A stretch of DNA of 21,364 nucleotides, taken from NCBI GenBank assembly GCA_900552725.1, contig USAT01000026.1, positions 1-21,364 of the forward strand, read 5' to 3'. Below, in pieces: positions 15,434-21,364 of the stretch. The position numbers and the translations under genes were made by a program. The notes under the pieces are model-generated. The model ran no database searches. It saw only the letters and a program-made list of their open reading frames with translations, and was not told the DNA's origin. Every line of letters starts with the position of its first letter. Position 1 is the stretch's first letter. The stretch comes from an uncultured Eubacteriales bacterium. Its GTDB lineage: Bacteria > Bacillota > Clostridia > Oscillospirales > Oscillospiraceae.

Positions 15434-16147
15434 ATGGAGCGCGCCGAACGCCTGTGGCCCGGTGGGCCGCGGTACATCTACGACGAACAGTGCTTCCCGC
15501 CCTCCACAGACTCGTTCCTGCTGGGCAGCTTCGCCGCGCCCCGCCGGGGCGAACGGGTCTGCGATCTGGGGGCGGGCGCGGGCTTGCTGGGCCTTCTGCT
15601 GCTGGCCCGGGAGCCGTCGCTGAGCGTGACCGGCATTGAGCGGGACGCCCACGCCTGCGCAATGCTGGCGCGCAACGCCGCCGCCAACGGCCTGCCCCTC
15701 ACCCCGCTGTGCGCCGATCTGCGGCAGCGGGACGCCCTGCCCGCCGGGGCGTTTCAACTGGCCGTGTCCAACCCGCCCTACTTCGCGCCCCACACCGGCG
15801 CGGTGGCGGAGGGCGTCCGGGGCGATGCCCGGGCCGAGCTGACCGCCTCGCTGGATGACGTCTTCGCCGCGGCGAAGCGCCTGCTGCAATGGGGCGGCCG
15901 CTTCTGCCTGGTGTACCGGTCAGAGCGTCTGGCGGCGCTGATGGCCGCTGCCGCGGCCCACGGCCTGGAGCCCAAGCGCCTGCGGATGGTGCAGCACACC
16001 GCCCAGAGCGCGCCGTCCCTGCTGCTGTTGGAGTGCCGCCGGGGCGGAAAGCCCGGTCTTTCCGTGGAGCCGCCTCTGCTGCTGCATCTGCCGGACGGCG
16101 GCGAGTCCCCCGACGTGCGCCGCGCCTATTTCAGAGACAAGGAGTAA
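15434..16147 (+). CDS. trmN6: TrmN6-like tRNA1(Val) adenine-N6-methyltransferase
   Basis: 237 residues, the usual length for this class I SAM-dependent methyltransferase family (E. coli YfiC/TrmN6, B. subtilis YabB), which methylates A37 of a valine tRNA. Visible are STDSFLLGSF (24-33, a conserved N-terminal segment of the family), the SAM loop DLGAGAGLLGL (44-54), the acidic residue after strand 2 (GIERD, 67-71) and the N6-adenine catalytic motif NPPY (113-116). ATG 15434 is chosen because AAAAGGAGGG ends 6 bases before it; the upstream in-frame ATG at 15323 lies inside the ferredoxin terminator. rsmI begins 5 bases later, and in many Firmicutes these two RNA methyltransferase genes adjoin. 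The tRNA target is inferred from the family. Confidence 0.88.
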   Translation: MERAERLWPGGPRYIYDEQCFPPSTDSFLLGSFAAPRRGERVCDLGAGAGLLGLLLLAREPSLSVTGIERDAHACAMLARNAAANGLPLTPLCADLRQRDALPAGAFQLAVSNPPYFAPHTGAVAEGVRGDARAELTASLDDVFAAAKRLLQWGGRFCLVYRSERLAALMAAAAAHGLEPKRLRMVQHTAQSAPSLLLLECRRGGKPGLSVEPPLLLHLPDGGESPDVRRAYFRDKE

Positions 16148-16152
16148 CCGCT

Positions 16153-16983
16153 ATGCCCGGAACACTATATCTGGTCGCCACCCCCATCGGCAACCTGGGG
16201 GATCTCTCCCCCCGCGCCGTGGAAACGCTGCAAAGCGCCGACTTCATCGCCGCCGAGGATACCCGCGTGTCGGTGAAGCTGTTGAACCACTTCGACATCA
16301 AAAAGCCCCTGGTCAGCTATCACGAGCACAACCGCGCCGCCGCCGGACAGGCCATCCTGGCCCGCCTGCTGGGAGGCGAGACCTGCGCCCTGGTGACCGA
16401 CGCGGGCATGCCCGCCATCAGCGACCCCGGCGAGGATCTGGTGCGCCTGTGCGCCGAAAACGGCGTGGAGGTGCTGGCCATCCCCGGCTGCTGCGCCGCC
16501 GTGTACGCTTTGGCGGTGTCCGGCCTGCCCACGGGCCGCTTCACCTTCGAGGGGTTCCTGCCCTCCGGCAAGAAGGAGCGGCGGGAGCAACTCCATGAGC
16601 TGACCGGCGAGCGCCGCACCATGATCTTCCACGAAGCGCCCCACCGGCTCCGGGCCACGCTGTCCGACATGGCAGAGGCCTTCGGCGGCGACCGGCGGAT
16701 CGCCCTGTGCCGTGAGCTGACCAAGCTCCACGAGGAGACCATGCGCGTCACTCTGGCGGAGGCATCGGATTACTACACCGCCAACGAGCCCCGGGGCGAA
16801 TACGTTCTGGTGGTGGCGGGCCGCGAGAAGTCCGACGCCCCGGCCATGACGCTGGAGGAGGGCGTGGCGCTGGTGCTGCGCCGCCGCGAGGAGGGCATGC
16901 GTCTGAAGGACGCTGTCCGGGCCGTGGCCGACGACACGGGCCTGAGCCGCAACGCCCTGTACGACGCGGCGATCAGACAATAG
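16153..16983 (+). CDS. rsmI: 16S rRNA (cytidine1402-2'-O)-methyltransferase RsmI
   Basis: 276 residues, tetrapyrrole-methylase fold. By family it makes the 2'-O-methyl of the doubly modified C1402 in the ribosomal P site. Visible are YLVATPIGNLGDLSPRA (6-22), AAEDTRVS (34-41), VSYHEHN (54-60), VTDAGMPAISDPG (81-93) and FEGFLPSGKKER (about 134-145), all RsmI signatures in order, and a C-terminal helical segment ending SRNALYDAAI. The start ATG lies 5 bases after the previous stop, with its ribosome site AAGGAG overlapping that stop codon, so translation is coupled to the TrmN6-like gene. No terminator is visible directly after it; the first strong one is at 17365-17403. Confidence 0.95.
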   Translation: MPGTLYLVATPIGNLGDLSPRAVETLQSADFIAAEDTRVSVKLLNHFDIKKPLVSYHEHNRAAAGQAILARLLGGETCALVTDAGMPAISDPGEDLVRLCAENGVEVLAIPGCCAAVYALAVSGLPTGRFTFEGFLPSGKKERREQLHELTGERRTMIFHEAPHRLRATLSDMAEAFGGDRRIALCRELTKLHEETMRVTLAEASDYYTANEPRGEYVLVVAGREKSDAPAMTLEEGVALVLRRREEGMRLKDAVRAVADDTGLSRNALYDAAIRQ

Positions 16984-17412
16984 CTGTTTCGCGCCTGTAC
17001 CCTAAGGGCACTTGTTCAGCTTCGCTCCACTGCGCGGGCGCGAGAGATGCCTTCGGCGACCCACTTTTCCCAACAGTTGGAAAAGTGGGCAAAAGAACCG
17101 GCAAAAACTACGTTTTTGCATTTCCTTTAGCGCGCAGGAAGTCCAGAAACCTGGGTTTCTGGTTGTCTTTTTGGTCCCTTTTGGGACAACGGCCAAAAGT
17201 ACCTCGTCCCCGCAGGGACGAATAACTTTTCGCGTCCGCGCCGCGAACTCTGCGAGGCCTTGCCCAGTTCCCCCTCATGTAATGCCAATTATGCCGCCTG
17301 TGGCGGCATACCGAAGTTTTTCTCTTTTCACTTTTATCTCTTATCTGCGTCCCGTCAGGGACGCAAAAAACGCTCCCCGCCATGTGGCGGGGAGCGTTTT
17401 TTTGTGCGGTTT
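16984..17412. repeat. Gene-free stretch with nine consecutive hairpins
   Basis: I see no credible gene here. Inverted repeats follow one another: 17060-17089 (CCCACTTTTCC / GGAAAAGTGGG), 17101-17119 (GCAAAAAC / GTTTTTGC), 17143-17162 (CCAGAAACC / GGTTTCTGG), 17174-17187 (GTCCC / GGGAC, extendable outward by TTTTGG...CCAAAA), 17204-17221 (TCGTCCC / GGGACGA), 17229-17247 (TTCGCG / CGCGAA), 17290-17310 (TATGCCGCC / GGCGGCATA), 17346-17365 (TGCGTCCC / GGGACGCA) and the terminator at 17365-17403. Three of them share a GTCCC-N4-GGGAC core. This looks like a composite extragenic palindromic element rather than one regulatory RNA, but repeat status cannot be tested in one copy. Confidence 0.65.
17365..17403. 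terminator. Bidirectional intrinsic terminator between rsmI and the abrB-like gene
   Basis: An 11-bp perfect G+C-rich stem CGCTCCCCGCC / GGCGGGGAGCG with loop ATGT, flanked by A6 on the left and T7 on the right, so it has a U-run on both strands. It ends 9 bases past the abrB-like stop codon. Confidence 0.93.
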
Positions 17413-17655
17413 TCAGCCGTTTTTCAGGTCTTTCAGACATTTGGGGCAGATATTCTTGTCCTTGTACACCATCAGATCTCTGCTGCTGTCGCAAAAGATA
17501 CAACAGGGACGGTACTTCTTCAATACCACCGTGGAGCCATCCACATAGATCTCCAAAGCATCCCGCTCCGCAATATCCAGCGTCCTGCGCAGCTCGATGG
17601 GTAAGACGATCCGGCCCAGCTCGTCCACCTTACGCACGATACCGGTTGATTTCAC
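17413..17655 (-). CDS. abrB: AbrB/SpoVT-family transition-state regulator with C-terminal CxxC pairs
   Basis: 80 residues with a GTG start. The N-terminal swapped-hairpin DNA-binding domain is complete: KSTGIVRKVDELGRIVLPIE (residues 2-21), then LRRTLDIAERDALEIYVDG, the near-invariant AbrB core. The tail has C50 and C53 (CIFC) and CPKC further on, a zinc-ribbon-like pair common in clostridial AbrB proteins. The start is fixed by AGAGGAGAGG ending 5 bases before GTG and by the usual MKSTG beginning; an upstream ATG at 17709 would add 18 residues not seen in the family and has no such site. AbrB proteins are dimeric or tetrameric repressors of post-exponential and sporulation genes. spmA-spmB lie divergently next to it, which may or may not be functional. 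Confidence 0.93.
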   Translation of the reverse strand: MKSTGIVRKVDELGRIVLPIELRRTLDIAERDALEIYVDGSTVVLKKYRPCCIFCDSSRDLMVYKDKNICPKCLKDLKNG

Positions 17656-17711
17656 TGAAACCTCTCCTCTGTTTTGCTTCTCACGCGTGTCGTGATTTCC
17701 TCTGCTCATTC

Positions 17712-17740
17712 ATTATTCCATAATTTTACCAATTTGTCAA
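17712..17740 (-). promoter_or_regulatory. Sigma-A promoter of the abrB-like gene
   Basis: Minus strand: perfect -35 TTGACA (17735-17740), 17-base spacer, -10 AATAAT (17712-17717). The leader to the GTG start is about 50 nt. Confidence 0.8.
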
Positions 17741-17774
17741 CTGTGGTTGGACATTTTATCCAATTCTTTTACAA

Positions 17775-17807
17775 ATATTGGCATATGCTCTGTGCATATA
17801 GTATACT
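17775..17807 (+). promoter_or_regulatory. Candidate spmAB promoter (sporulation sigma or sigma-A)
   Basis: Two overlapping readings. A sigma-E-like one: ATA at 17775-17777, 17 bases, then CATATAGT at 17795-17802. A sigma-A-like one: TTGGCA at 17778-17783, 18 bases, TATACT at 17802-17807. spmAB is sigma-E-dependent in Bacillus, which favours the first, but the sequence alone does not decide. Confidence 0.45.
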
Positions 17808-17821
17808 GAGGTGAAACTTTT

Positions 17822-18400
17822 ATGGCCATGTCCTATTTTTTGACCGCCTTTTTTGCGTTGGCGCTGGTGTTTGGCGGAATCAGCGGCCAGTGGGGCGCTG
17901 TGTCCGCCGCCGCCATGGAGGGCGCACGGGCCGCTGTGGAGCTGTGCATTTCCATGGCGGGCGCCATCTGCCTGTGGAGCGGCGTTATGACGCTGATGGA
18001 TCGCTGCGGCCTCAGCCAGAAGCTTGCCCGGCTGCTGCGGCCGGTGCTGCGGCACATCCTGCCCCGGGCCAGCCGGGACAGTGAGACCATGGCCGCCCTC
18101 AGCGCCAACGTGTCCGCCAACCTGCTGGGACTGGGCAACGCCGCCACACCGCTGGGTATCCGGGCGGCCACCCGGATGGCAGAGGGCTGCGGCGGTGTGG
18201 CCAGCGACGAGCTGTGCCGCCTGGTGGTGCTGAACACCGCCTCCATCCAGCTGCTGCCCACCACCGTGGCCGCCGTCCGCAGCGCCCAGGGATGCGCCGC
18301 TCCCTTTGATATCCTCCCCGCCGTGTGGCTCTCCTCCGCCCTGTCGGTGACGGCGGGACTGCTGGCGGCACGGGGCCTGCAGGCCGTGTGGAGGCGCTGA
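17822..18400 (+). CDS. spmA: Spore maturation protein SpmA
   Basis: 192 residues, the usual SpmA length, an integral membrane protein of the nucleoside-recognition (Gate) domain family needed with SpmB for spore core dehydration. Hydrophobic N-terminal segment (about 2-25), a second at about 40-57, then the conserved middle NVSANLLGLGNAATPLGIRAA, which is diagnostic for SpmA, followed by the NTASIQLLPTTVAA segment and a last membrane helix. Start ATG 17822 lies 7 bases after GAGGTGA; ATG 17828 is possible. spmB begins 1 base after the stop, so the two are one operon and probably co-translated. Confidence 0.95.
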   Translation: MAMSYFLTAFFALALVFGGISGQWGAVSAAAMEGARAAVELCISMAGAICLWSGVMTLMDRCGLSQKLARLLRPVLRHILPRASRDSETMAALSANVSANLLGLGNAATPLGIRAATRMAEGCGGVASDELCRLVVLNTASIQLLPTTVAAVRSAQGCAAPFDILPAVWLSSALSVTAGLLAARGLQAVWRR

Positions 18401-18401
18401 T

Positions 18402-18938
18402 ATGGACGTGACCGCTCTGCTGATCCCCCTGCTGCTGGCCGCCGTGGCCGCCTGGGGTGTCCGGCGTAAGGTGGACGTGTACACCGCCCTCACCGACGGT
18501 GCGGCGGAGGGACTGCGGGTGGTGCTGCGGATCTGCCCCAACCTCATCGCCCTGCTGTCGGCGGTGTACATGCTCCGGGCCTCCGGGGCACTGGACTTCT
18601 TCACATCCCTCCTGGCCCCTGTCCTGACGGCCATCGGCATCCCGCCGGAGACCGCACCGCTGCTGCTGATCCGTCCCCTCAGCGGCAGCGGCGCCCTGGC
18701 CGCCGCAAGCGAAATCCTGGCGGCGGGCAGGGAGCTGATGGCCGCCTACGGCGTGGACAGCACCGTCGGCCGCACGGCGGCGGTGATGCTGGGCTGCACC
18801 GAGACCACCTTCTACACCATCGCTGTCTACTTCGGCGCGGCAGGCGTGCGGAAGATCCGCTACACCGTCCCCGCCGCCCTGACGGCGGACTTCGTTGGCT
18901 TTCTGGCGGCGGCATGGTGCGTGCGGCTTTTCTTCTGA
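18402..18938 (+). CDS. spmB: Spore maturation protein SpmB
   Basis: 178 residues, the partner of SpmA in the forespore or mother-cell membrane. Family marks are KVDVYTALTDGAAEGL near the N-terminus, RPLSGSGALA in the middle (the Gate-family polar loop in the membrane) and GCTETTFYTIAVYFGA near the C-terminus, all canonical for SpmB. Several membrane segments, no signal peptide. No hairpin terminator follows; the next promoter begins 46 bases downstream. Confidence 0.95.
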   Translation: MDVTALLIPLLLAAVAAWGVRRKVDVYTALTDGAAEGLRVVLRICPNLIALLSAVYMLRASGALDFFTSLLAPVLTAIGIPPETAPLLLIRPLSGSGALAAASEILAAGRELMAAYGVDSTVGRTAAVMLGCTETTFYTIAVYFGAAGVRKIRYTVPAALTADFVGFLAAAWCVRLFF

Positions 18939-18983
18939 AATGTAAACTTTTTCCCAATTTCTTCCCTTTGTCAAGGTTTTAAC

Positions 18984-19012
18984 TTGCCACCGCCGCCCTT
19001 TTACGGTATACT
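18984..19012 (+). promoter_or_regulatory. Sigma-A promoter of the DUF1538-PII operon
   Basis: TTGCCA (18984-18989), 17 bases, TATACT (19007-19012). Transcription would start near 19019, leaving a leader of about 70 nt before the TTG start codon. Confidence 0.75.
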
Positions 19013-19033
19013 AAATGATATCGTTATATTTAC

Positions 19034-19061
19034 CGTGGCGCACCGTTTTCGGCGCGCCACG
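19034..19061 (+). other. Leader hairpin ahead of the DUF1538 gene
   Basis: CGTGGCGC / GCGCCACG (8 bp), an A-C mismatch, then CCG/CGG closing a TTTT loop. It sits wholly in the predicted 5' leader, ending 14 bases before the AAGGAG ribosome site, and is not followed by a U-run. It could stabilise the mRNA, bind a protein or serve as a DNA operator. Confidence 0.55.
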
Positions 19062-19088
19062 ATCAAACTTGAGAGAAGGAGCGTTACT

Positions 19089-20615
19089 TTGACCAGTCGT
19101 AAAATCATCAACAGTAAACTGAAAGAAGCCGTGGACTCCGTGCTGCCCATCACCCTGATCGTGGCGGTGCTGTGTTTCTTCTTCGTGCCGGTGGGCAGCG
19201 GACTGATGCTGGCCTTCCTGGTGGGCGCGGTAATGCTGATCATCGGCATGGGCCTGTTCACCCTGGGCGCGGAGCTGTCCATGACCCAGATGGGCAACCT
19301 GGTGGGCGCGAAGATGACCAAGTCCCGCCGCCTGTGGCTCATTCTGGTGCTGGCCTTCGTCCTAGGCGTGGTCATCACCATTGCCGAGCCCGACCTGCAG
19401 GTGCTGGCCCAGAACGTGCCGGGCATCGACAAGACTATGCTGATCCTGACGGTGTCGGTGGGCGTGGGCATTTTCCTGACCATCTGCATGCTGCGCATCC
19501 TGCTGGGCATCTCCCTGCGGACGCTGCTGCTGGTGTTCTATGCCATCGTGTTCGTGCTGGCCGCCCTGTCCGACCCGGACTTCCTGTCGGTGGCCTTTGA
19601 CTCCGGCGGCGTCACCACCGGCCCCATGACGGTGCCCTTCATCATGGCCCTGGGTGTCGGCGTCGCCTCCATCCGAAGCGACGAAAAGGCCAAGTCCGAC
19701 AGCTTCGGCCTGGTGGCGCTGTGCTCCATCGGCCCCATCCTGGCGGTGCTGATCCTGGGCTTCCTGTATCCGGAAAACACCGCCTCCGCCACCGAGACGG
19801 TGGTGGACAGCTTCGAGACCACCCTCACCGTGGGCTACAGCTACTTAGAGGAGCTGCCCGTCATGATGGGCGAGGTGGCCATCGCCCTGCTGCCCATCTG
19901 CGTATTCTTCCTGCTGTTCCAGGTGTTCTCCCTGCACCTGCGGAAGCTGCCGCTGCTGCGCATCCTCATCGGCGTGGGCTATACCTATGTCGGCCTGGTG
20001 CTGTTCCTGACCGGCGTCAATGTGGGCTTCTCCTCCCTGGGTTATGTGCTGGGCGGCGTCATCGTGGACGAGGGTCTGGGCCTTCTGCTGATCCCCCTGG
20101 CCACCCTGATGGGCTGGTTCATCATCAACGCCGAGCCTGCCGTCCACGTGCTGAACAAGCAGGTAGAGGAGCTGAGCGCCGGCGCCATCTCCTCCAAGGT
20201 CATGGGCATGAGCCTGTCCATCGCCGTGGCCGCCGCCATGGGACTTGCCATGGTGCGGGTGCTGACCGGCATCTCCATCCTGTGGTTCGTGCTGCCGGGC
20301 TACATCATCGCCCTGGGTCTCAGCTTCTTTGTCCCCAGCATCTTCACCGCCATCGCCTTCGACTCCGGCGGCGTGGCCTCCGGCCCGCTGACCGCCACCT
20401 TCATGCTGCCCTTTGCCATGGGCGCCACGACGGCCCTGGGCGGCAACACCATGACCGACGCCTTCGGCCTTGTGGCGCTGGTGGCCATGATGCCCCTGAT
20501 CGTGGTACAGGTGATGGGCGCCATCTACGTCATCAAGACCCGCCGCAACAAGGCGCAGGAGTCCGCGCCCGTATTCAGCGACGAGGGCGTCATCGAGCTG
20601 TGGGAGGTGGCCTGA
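19089..20615 (+). CDS. DUF1538 membrane protein with two internal repeats (probable transporter)
   Basis: 508 residues, many hydrophobic segments, no signal peptide. The protein is an internal duplication: FDSGGVTTGPMT at 170-181 is repeated as FDSGGVASGPLT at 424-435, each followed by a DxFGLVAL segment (204-210 and 457-464), and AEPDLQVLAQNV (99-110) matches AEPAVHVLNKQV (348-359). Paired polar Gly-rich loops in a duplicated membrane protein suggest an inverted- or tandem-repeat carrier, by analogy only. The start is a TTG, chosen because AAGGAG ends 7 bases before it; the ATG at 18984 lies within the promoter -35. The PII-like gene begins 1 base after the stop. The substrate is unknown. 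Confidence 0.88.
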   Translation: MTSRKIINSKLKEAVDSVLPITLIVAVLCFFFVPVGSGLMLAFLVGAVMLIIGMGLFTLGAELSMTQMGNLVGAKMTKSRRLWLILVLAFVLGVVITIAEPDLQVLAQNVPGIDKTMLILTVSVGVGIFLTICMLRILLGISLRTLLLVFYAIVFVLAALSDPDFLSVAFDSGGVTTGPMTVPFIMALGVGVASIRSDEKAKSDSFGLVALCSIGPILAVLILGFLYPENTASATETVVDSFETTLTVGYSYLEELPVMMGEVAIALLPICVFFLLFQVFSLHLRKLPLLRILIGVGYTYVGLVLFLTGVNVGFSSLGYVLGGVIVDEGLGLLLIPLATLMGWFIINAEPAVHVLNKQVEELSAGAISSKVMGMSLSIAVAAAMGLAMVRVLTGISILWFVLPGYIIALGLSFFVPSIFTAIAFDSGGVASGPLTATFMLPFAMGATTALGGNTMTDAFGLVALVAMMPLIVVQVMGAIYVIKTRRNKAQESAPVFSDEGVIELWEVA

Positions 20616-20616
20616 C

Positions 20617-21291
20617 ATGGAGCTTTACTACTTAATGAGCATAACCGACCGTGACCGGGCGGAGGATATGGCCGCCCTGTACCGGGACGCCGGGCTGAAC
20701 CTGGTGACCACCATGATGGGCCGGGGCACCGCCACGCCCCAGCAGCTGGCGCTGTATGGCCTGTCCCGGACGGAGAAGGCCGTCACCGGCGCGGTGGTGG
20801 GAACCGACACCATGAAGCAGCTGTTCCGCACGGCCAAGCGCAAGCTGTTTATCGACATTCCCGGCAACGGCCTGATGCTGGCCGTGCCCCTGAAAAGCGT
20901 CAGCAGCGGCCGGACGCTGGCCTATCTGACAGACGGCGGCAAGGCCGCTACCGGAGGTGTACCGACTATGAACTTTGATTATGAGCTGATCGTGGTGATC
21001 CTGAACGAGGGTCACTCCGACATGGTGATGGACGCGGCCCGCAGCGCGGGCGCAGGCGGCGGCACGGTGCTGCACGCCAAGGGCACCGGCGCCATCGGCA
21101 CCGAGAAATTCTTCGGTGTGACCCTGGCCAACGAGAAGGACGTGATCTACATCGTGGCCAGCGGCAAGGAGAAGGCCGCCATTATGAATGCCATCAATAA
21201 GGACGCCGGGCCCTCCACCCCGGCGGGCGCTATCAGCTTCTCCCTGCCCGTCTCCGACGTGGCGGGTCTGCGGAGGCTGGATGACGAATAA
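20617..21291 (+). CDS. Tandem PII-like signalling protein
   Basis: 224 residues, twice the length of a normal PII (GlnB/GlnK) subunit. Repeat 1 (about 1-98) has GRGTA (35-39) at the loop position and PGNGLMLAVPLKSV (82-95) at the end; repeat 2 (about 119-217) has HAKGTGAIGTEKFFG (153-167) and AGAISFSLPVSDVAG (203-217), the PII-like ending of glycine then a hydrophobic strand. No canonical T-loop tyrosine or B-loop is evident, so it belongs to a divergent PII-like branch. PII proteins bind ATP/ADP or other nucleotides and block transporters or enzymes; a stop-start gap of 1 base from the DUF1538 gene suggests it gates that membrane protein. No terminator seen up to the window end. Confidence 0.82.
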   Translation: MELYYLMSITDRDRAEDMAALYRDAGLNLVTTMMGRGTATPQQLALYGLSRTEKAVTGAVVGTDTMKQLFRTAKRKLFIDIPGNGLMLAVPLKSVSSGRTLAYLTDGGKAATGGVPTMNFDYELIVVILNEGHSDMVMDAARSAGAGGGTVLHAKGTGAIGTEKFFGVTLANEKDVIYIVASGKEKAAIMNAINKDAGPSTPAGAISFSLPVSDVAGLRRLDDE

Positions 21292-21364
21292 AACAAGCTG
21301 GCATGAAATCTGACGATTTCATTGTCAAAGAGGCGTGCGTTTCCAAAGTCGTGCGTAGGGGGCG
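21292..21364. other. Gene-free end with a hairpin and a 7-bp direct repeat
   Basis: ATGAAATC / GATTTCAT with a TGAC loop (21303-21322), not followed by a U-run, then CGTGCGT twice (21334-21340 and 21350-21356). It could be the start of another extragenic repeat cut by the window edge. Confidence 0.35.

Noticed and set aside
17060..17403. CRISPR array
   Set aside because: The hairpins differ in sequence and are not evenly spaced; there are no identical direct repeats and no cas genes.
17012..17548. Open frames on both strands (also 17108-17503) across the hairpin array
   Set aside because: They run through a perfect terminator and into the abrB-like gene in the wrong frame; the peptides only reflect the inverted repeats.
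17756..18640. 294-codon minus-strand open frame opposite spmAB
   Set aside because: spmA and spmB are recognised by family motifs and spacing; the opposite frame has none.

Overview
The window looks like chromosome from a high-G+C, spore-forming anaerobe of the class Clostridia, probably an Oscillospiraceae/Ruminococcaceae-type gut bacterium. Evidence for this is the strong GGAGG ribosome sites, SpmA/SpmB spore maturation proteins, a clostridial AbrB regulator with a small cysteine-pair tail, an 8Fe-8S ferredoxin, and GCC/CTG/GAG-rich codon use. This placement is an inference from gene content; no rRNA or other species marker is present.

Layout. (1) 1-860: the 5' part of ftsH leaves the window leftward, back to back with rlmB. 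(2) 859-3865: rlmB, then a proline-rich membrane protein that I read as a catalytically dead relative of heavy-metal P-type ATPases. (3) 3932-15014: a minus-strand gene train of about 11 kb, with a good sigma-A promoter at one end (14986-15014) and a strong bidirectional terminator at the other (3932-3964). In transcription order it encodes a purine nucleoside phosphorylase, an MTA/SAH/5'-deoxyadenosine deaminase-like amidohydrolase, an MtnA-like sugar-phosphate isomerase, a class II aldolase, a 1582-residue multidomain protein (HD + helical repeats + NadD-like nucleotidyltransferase + GNAT-like + phosphoribosyltransferase-like), a lactate dehydrogenase-like protein and a flavodoxin-fold protein. 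(4) 15062-16983: a small ferredoxin gene with its own promoter and terminator, then a TrmN6-like methyltransferase and rsmI. (5) 16984-17412: no gene, but nine consecutive hairpins. (6) 17413-17740: abrB-like regulator on the minus strand. (7) 17775-18938: spmA-spmB. (8) 18984-21291: a duplicated DUF1538 membrane protein followed by a tandem PII-like protein. The last 73 bases hold no gene I can see.

How the genes fit together. The first four genes of the minus-strand train make a complete route for disposing of 5'-methylthioadenosine and/or 5'-deoxyadenosine, the by-products of polyamine and radical-SAM chemistry. The steps are deamination, phosphorolysis to hypoxanthine plus the 5-substituted ribose-1-phosphate, isomerisation to the ribulose-1-phosphate, and aldol cleavage to DHAP plus a small aldehyde. 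The phosphorylase carries an Asn where 6-oxopurine enzymes have one, which fits a deaminase-first order. The role of the three downstream genes is unknown, and the giant fusion is the most unusual object in the window. The DUF1538/PII pair looks like a membrane protein with its own PII-type regulator.
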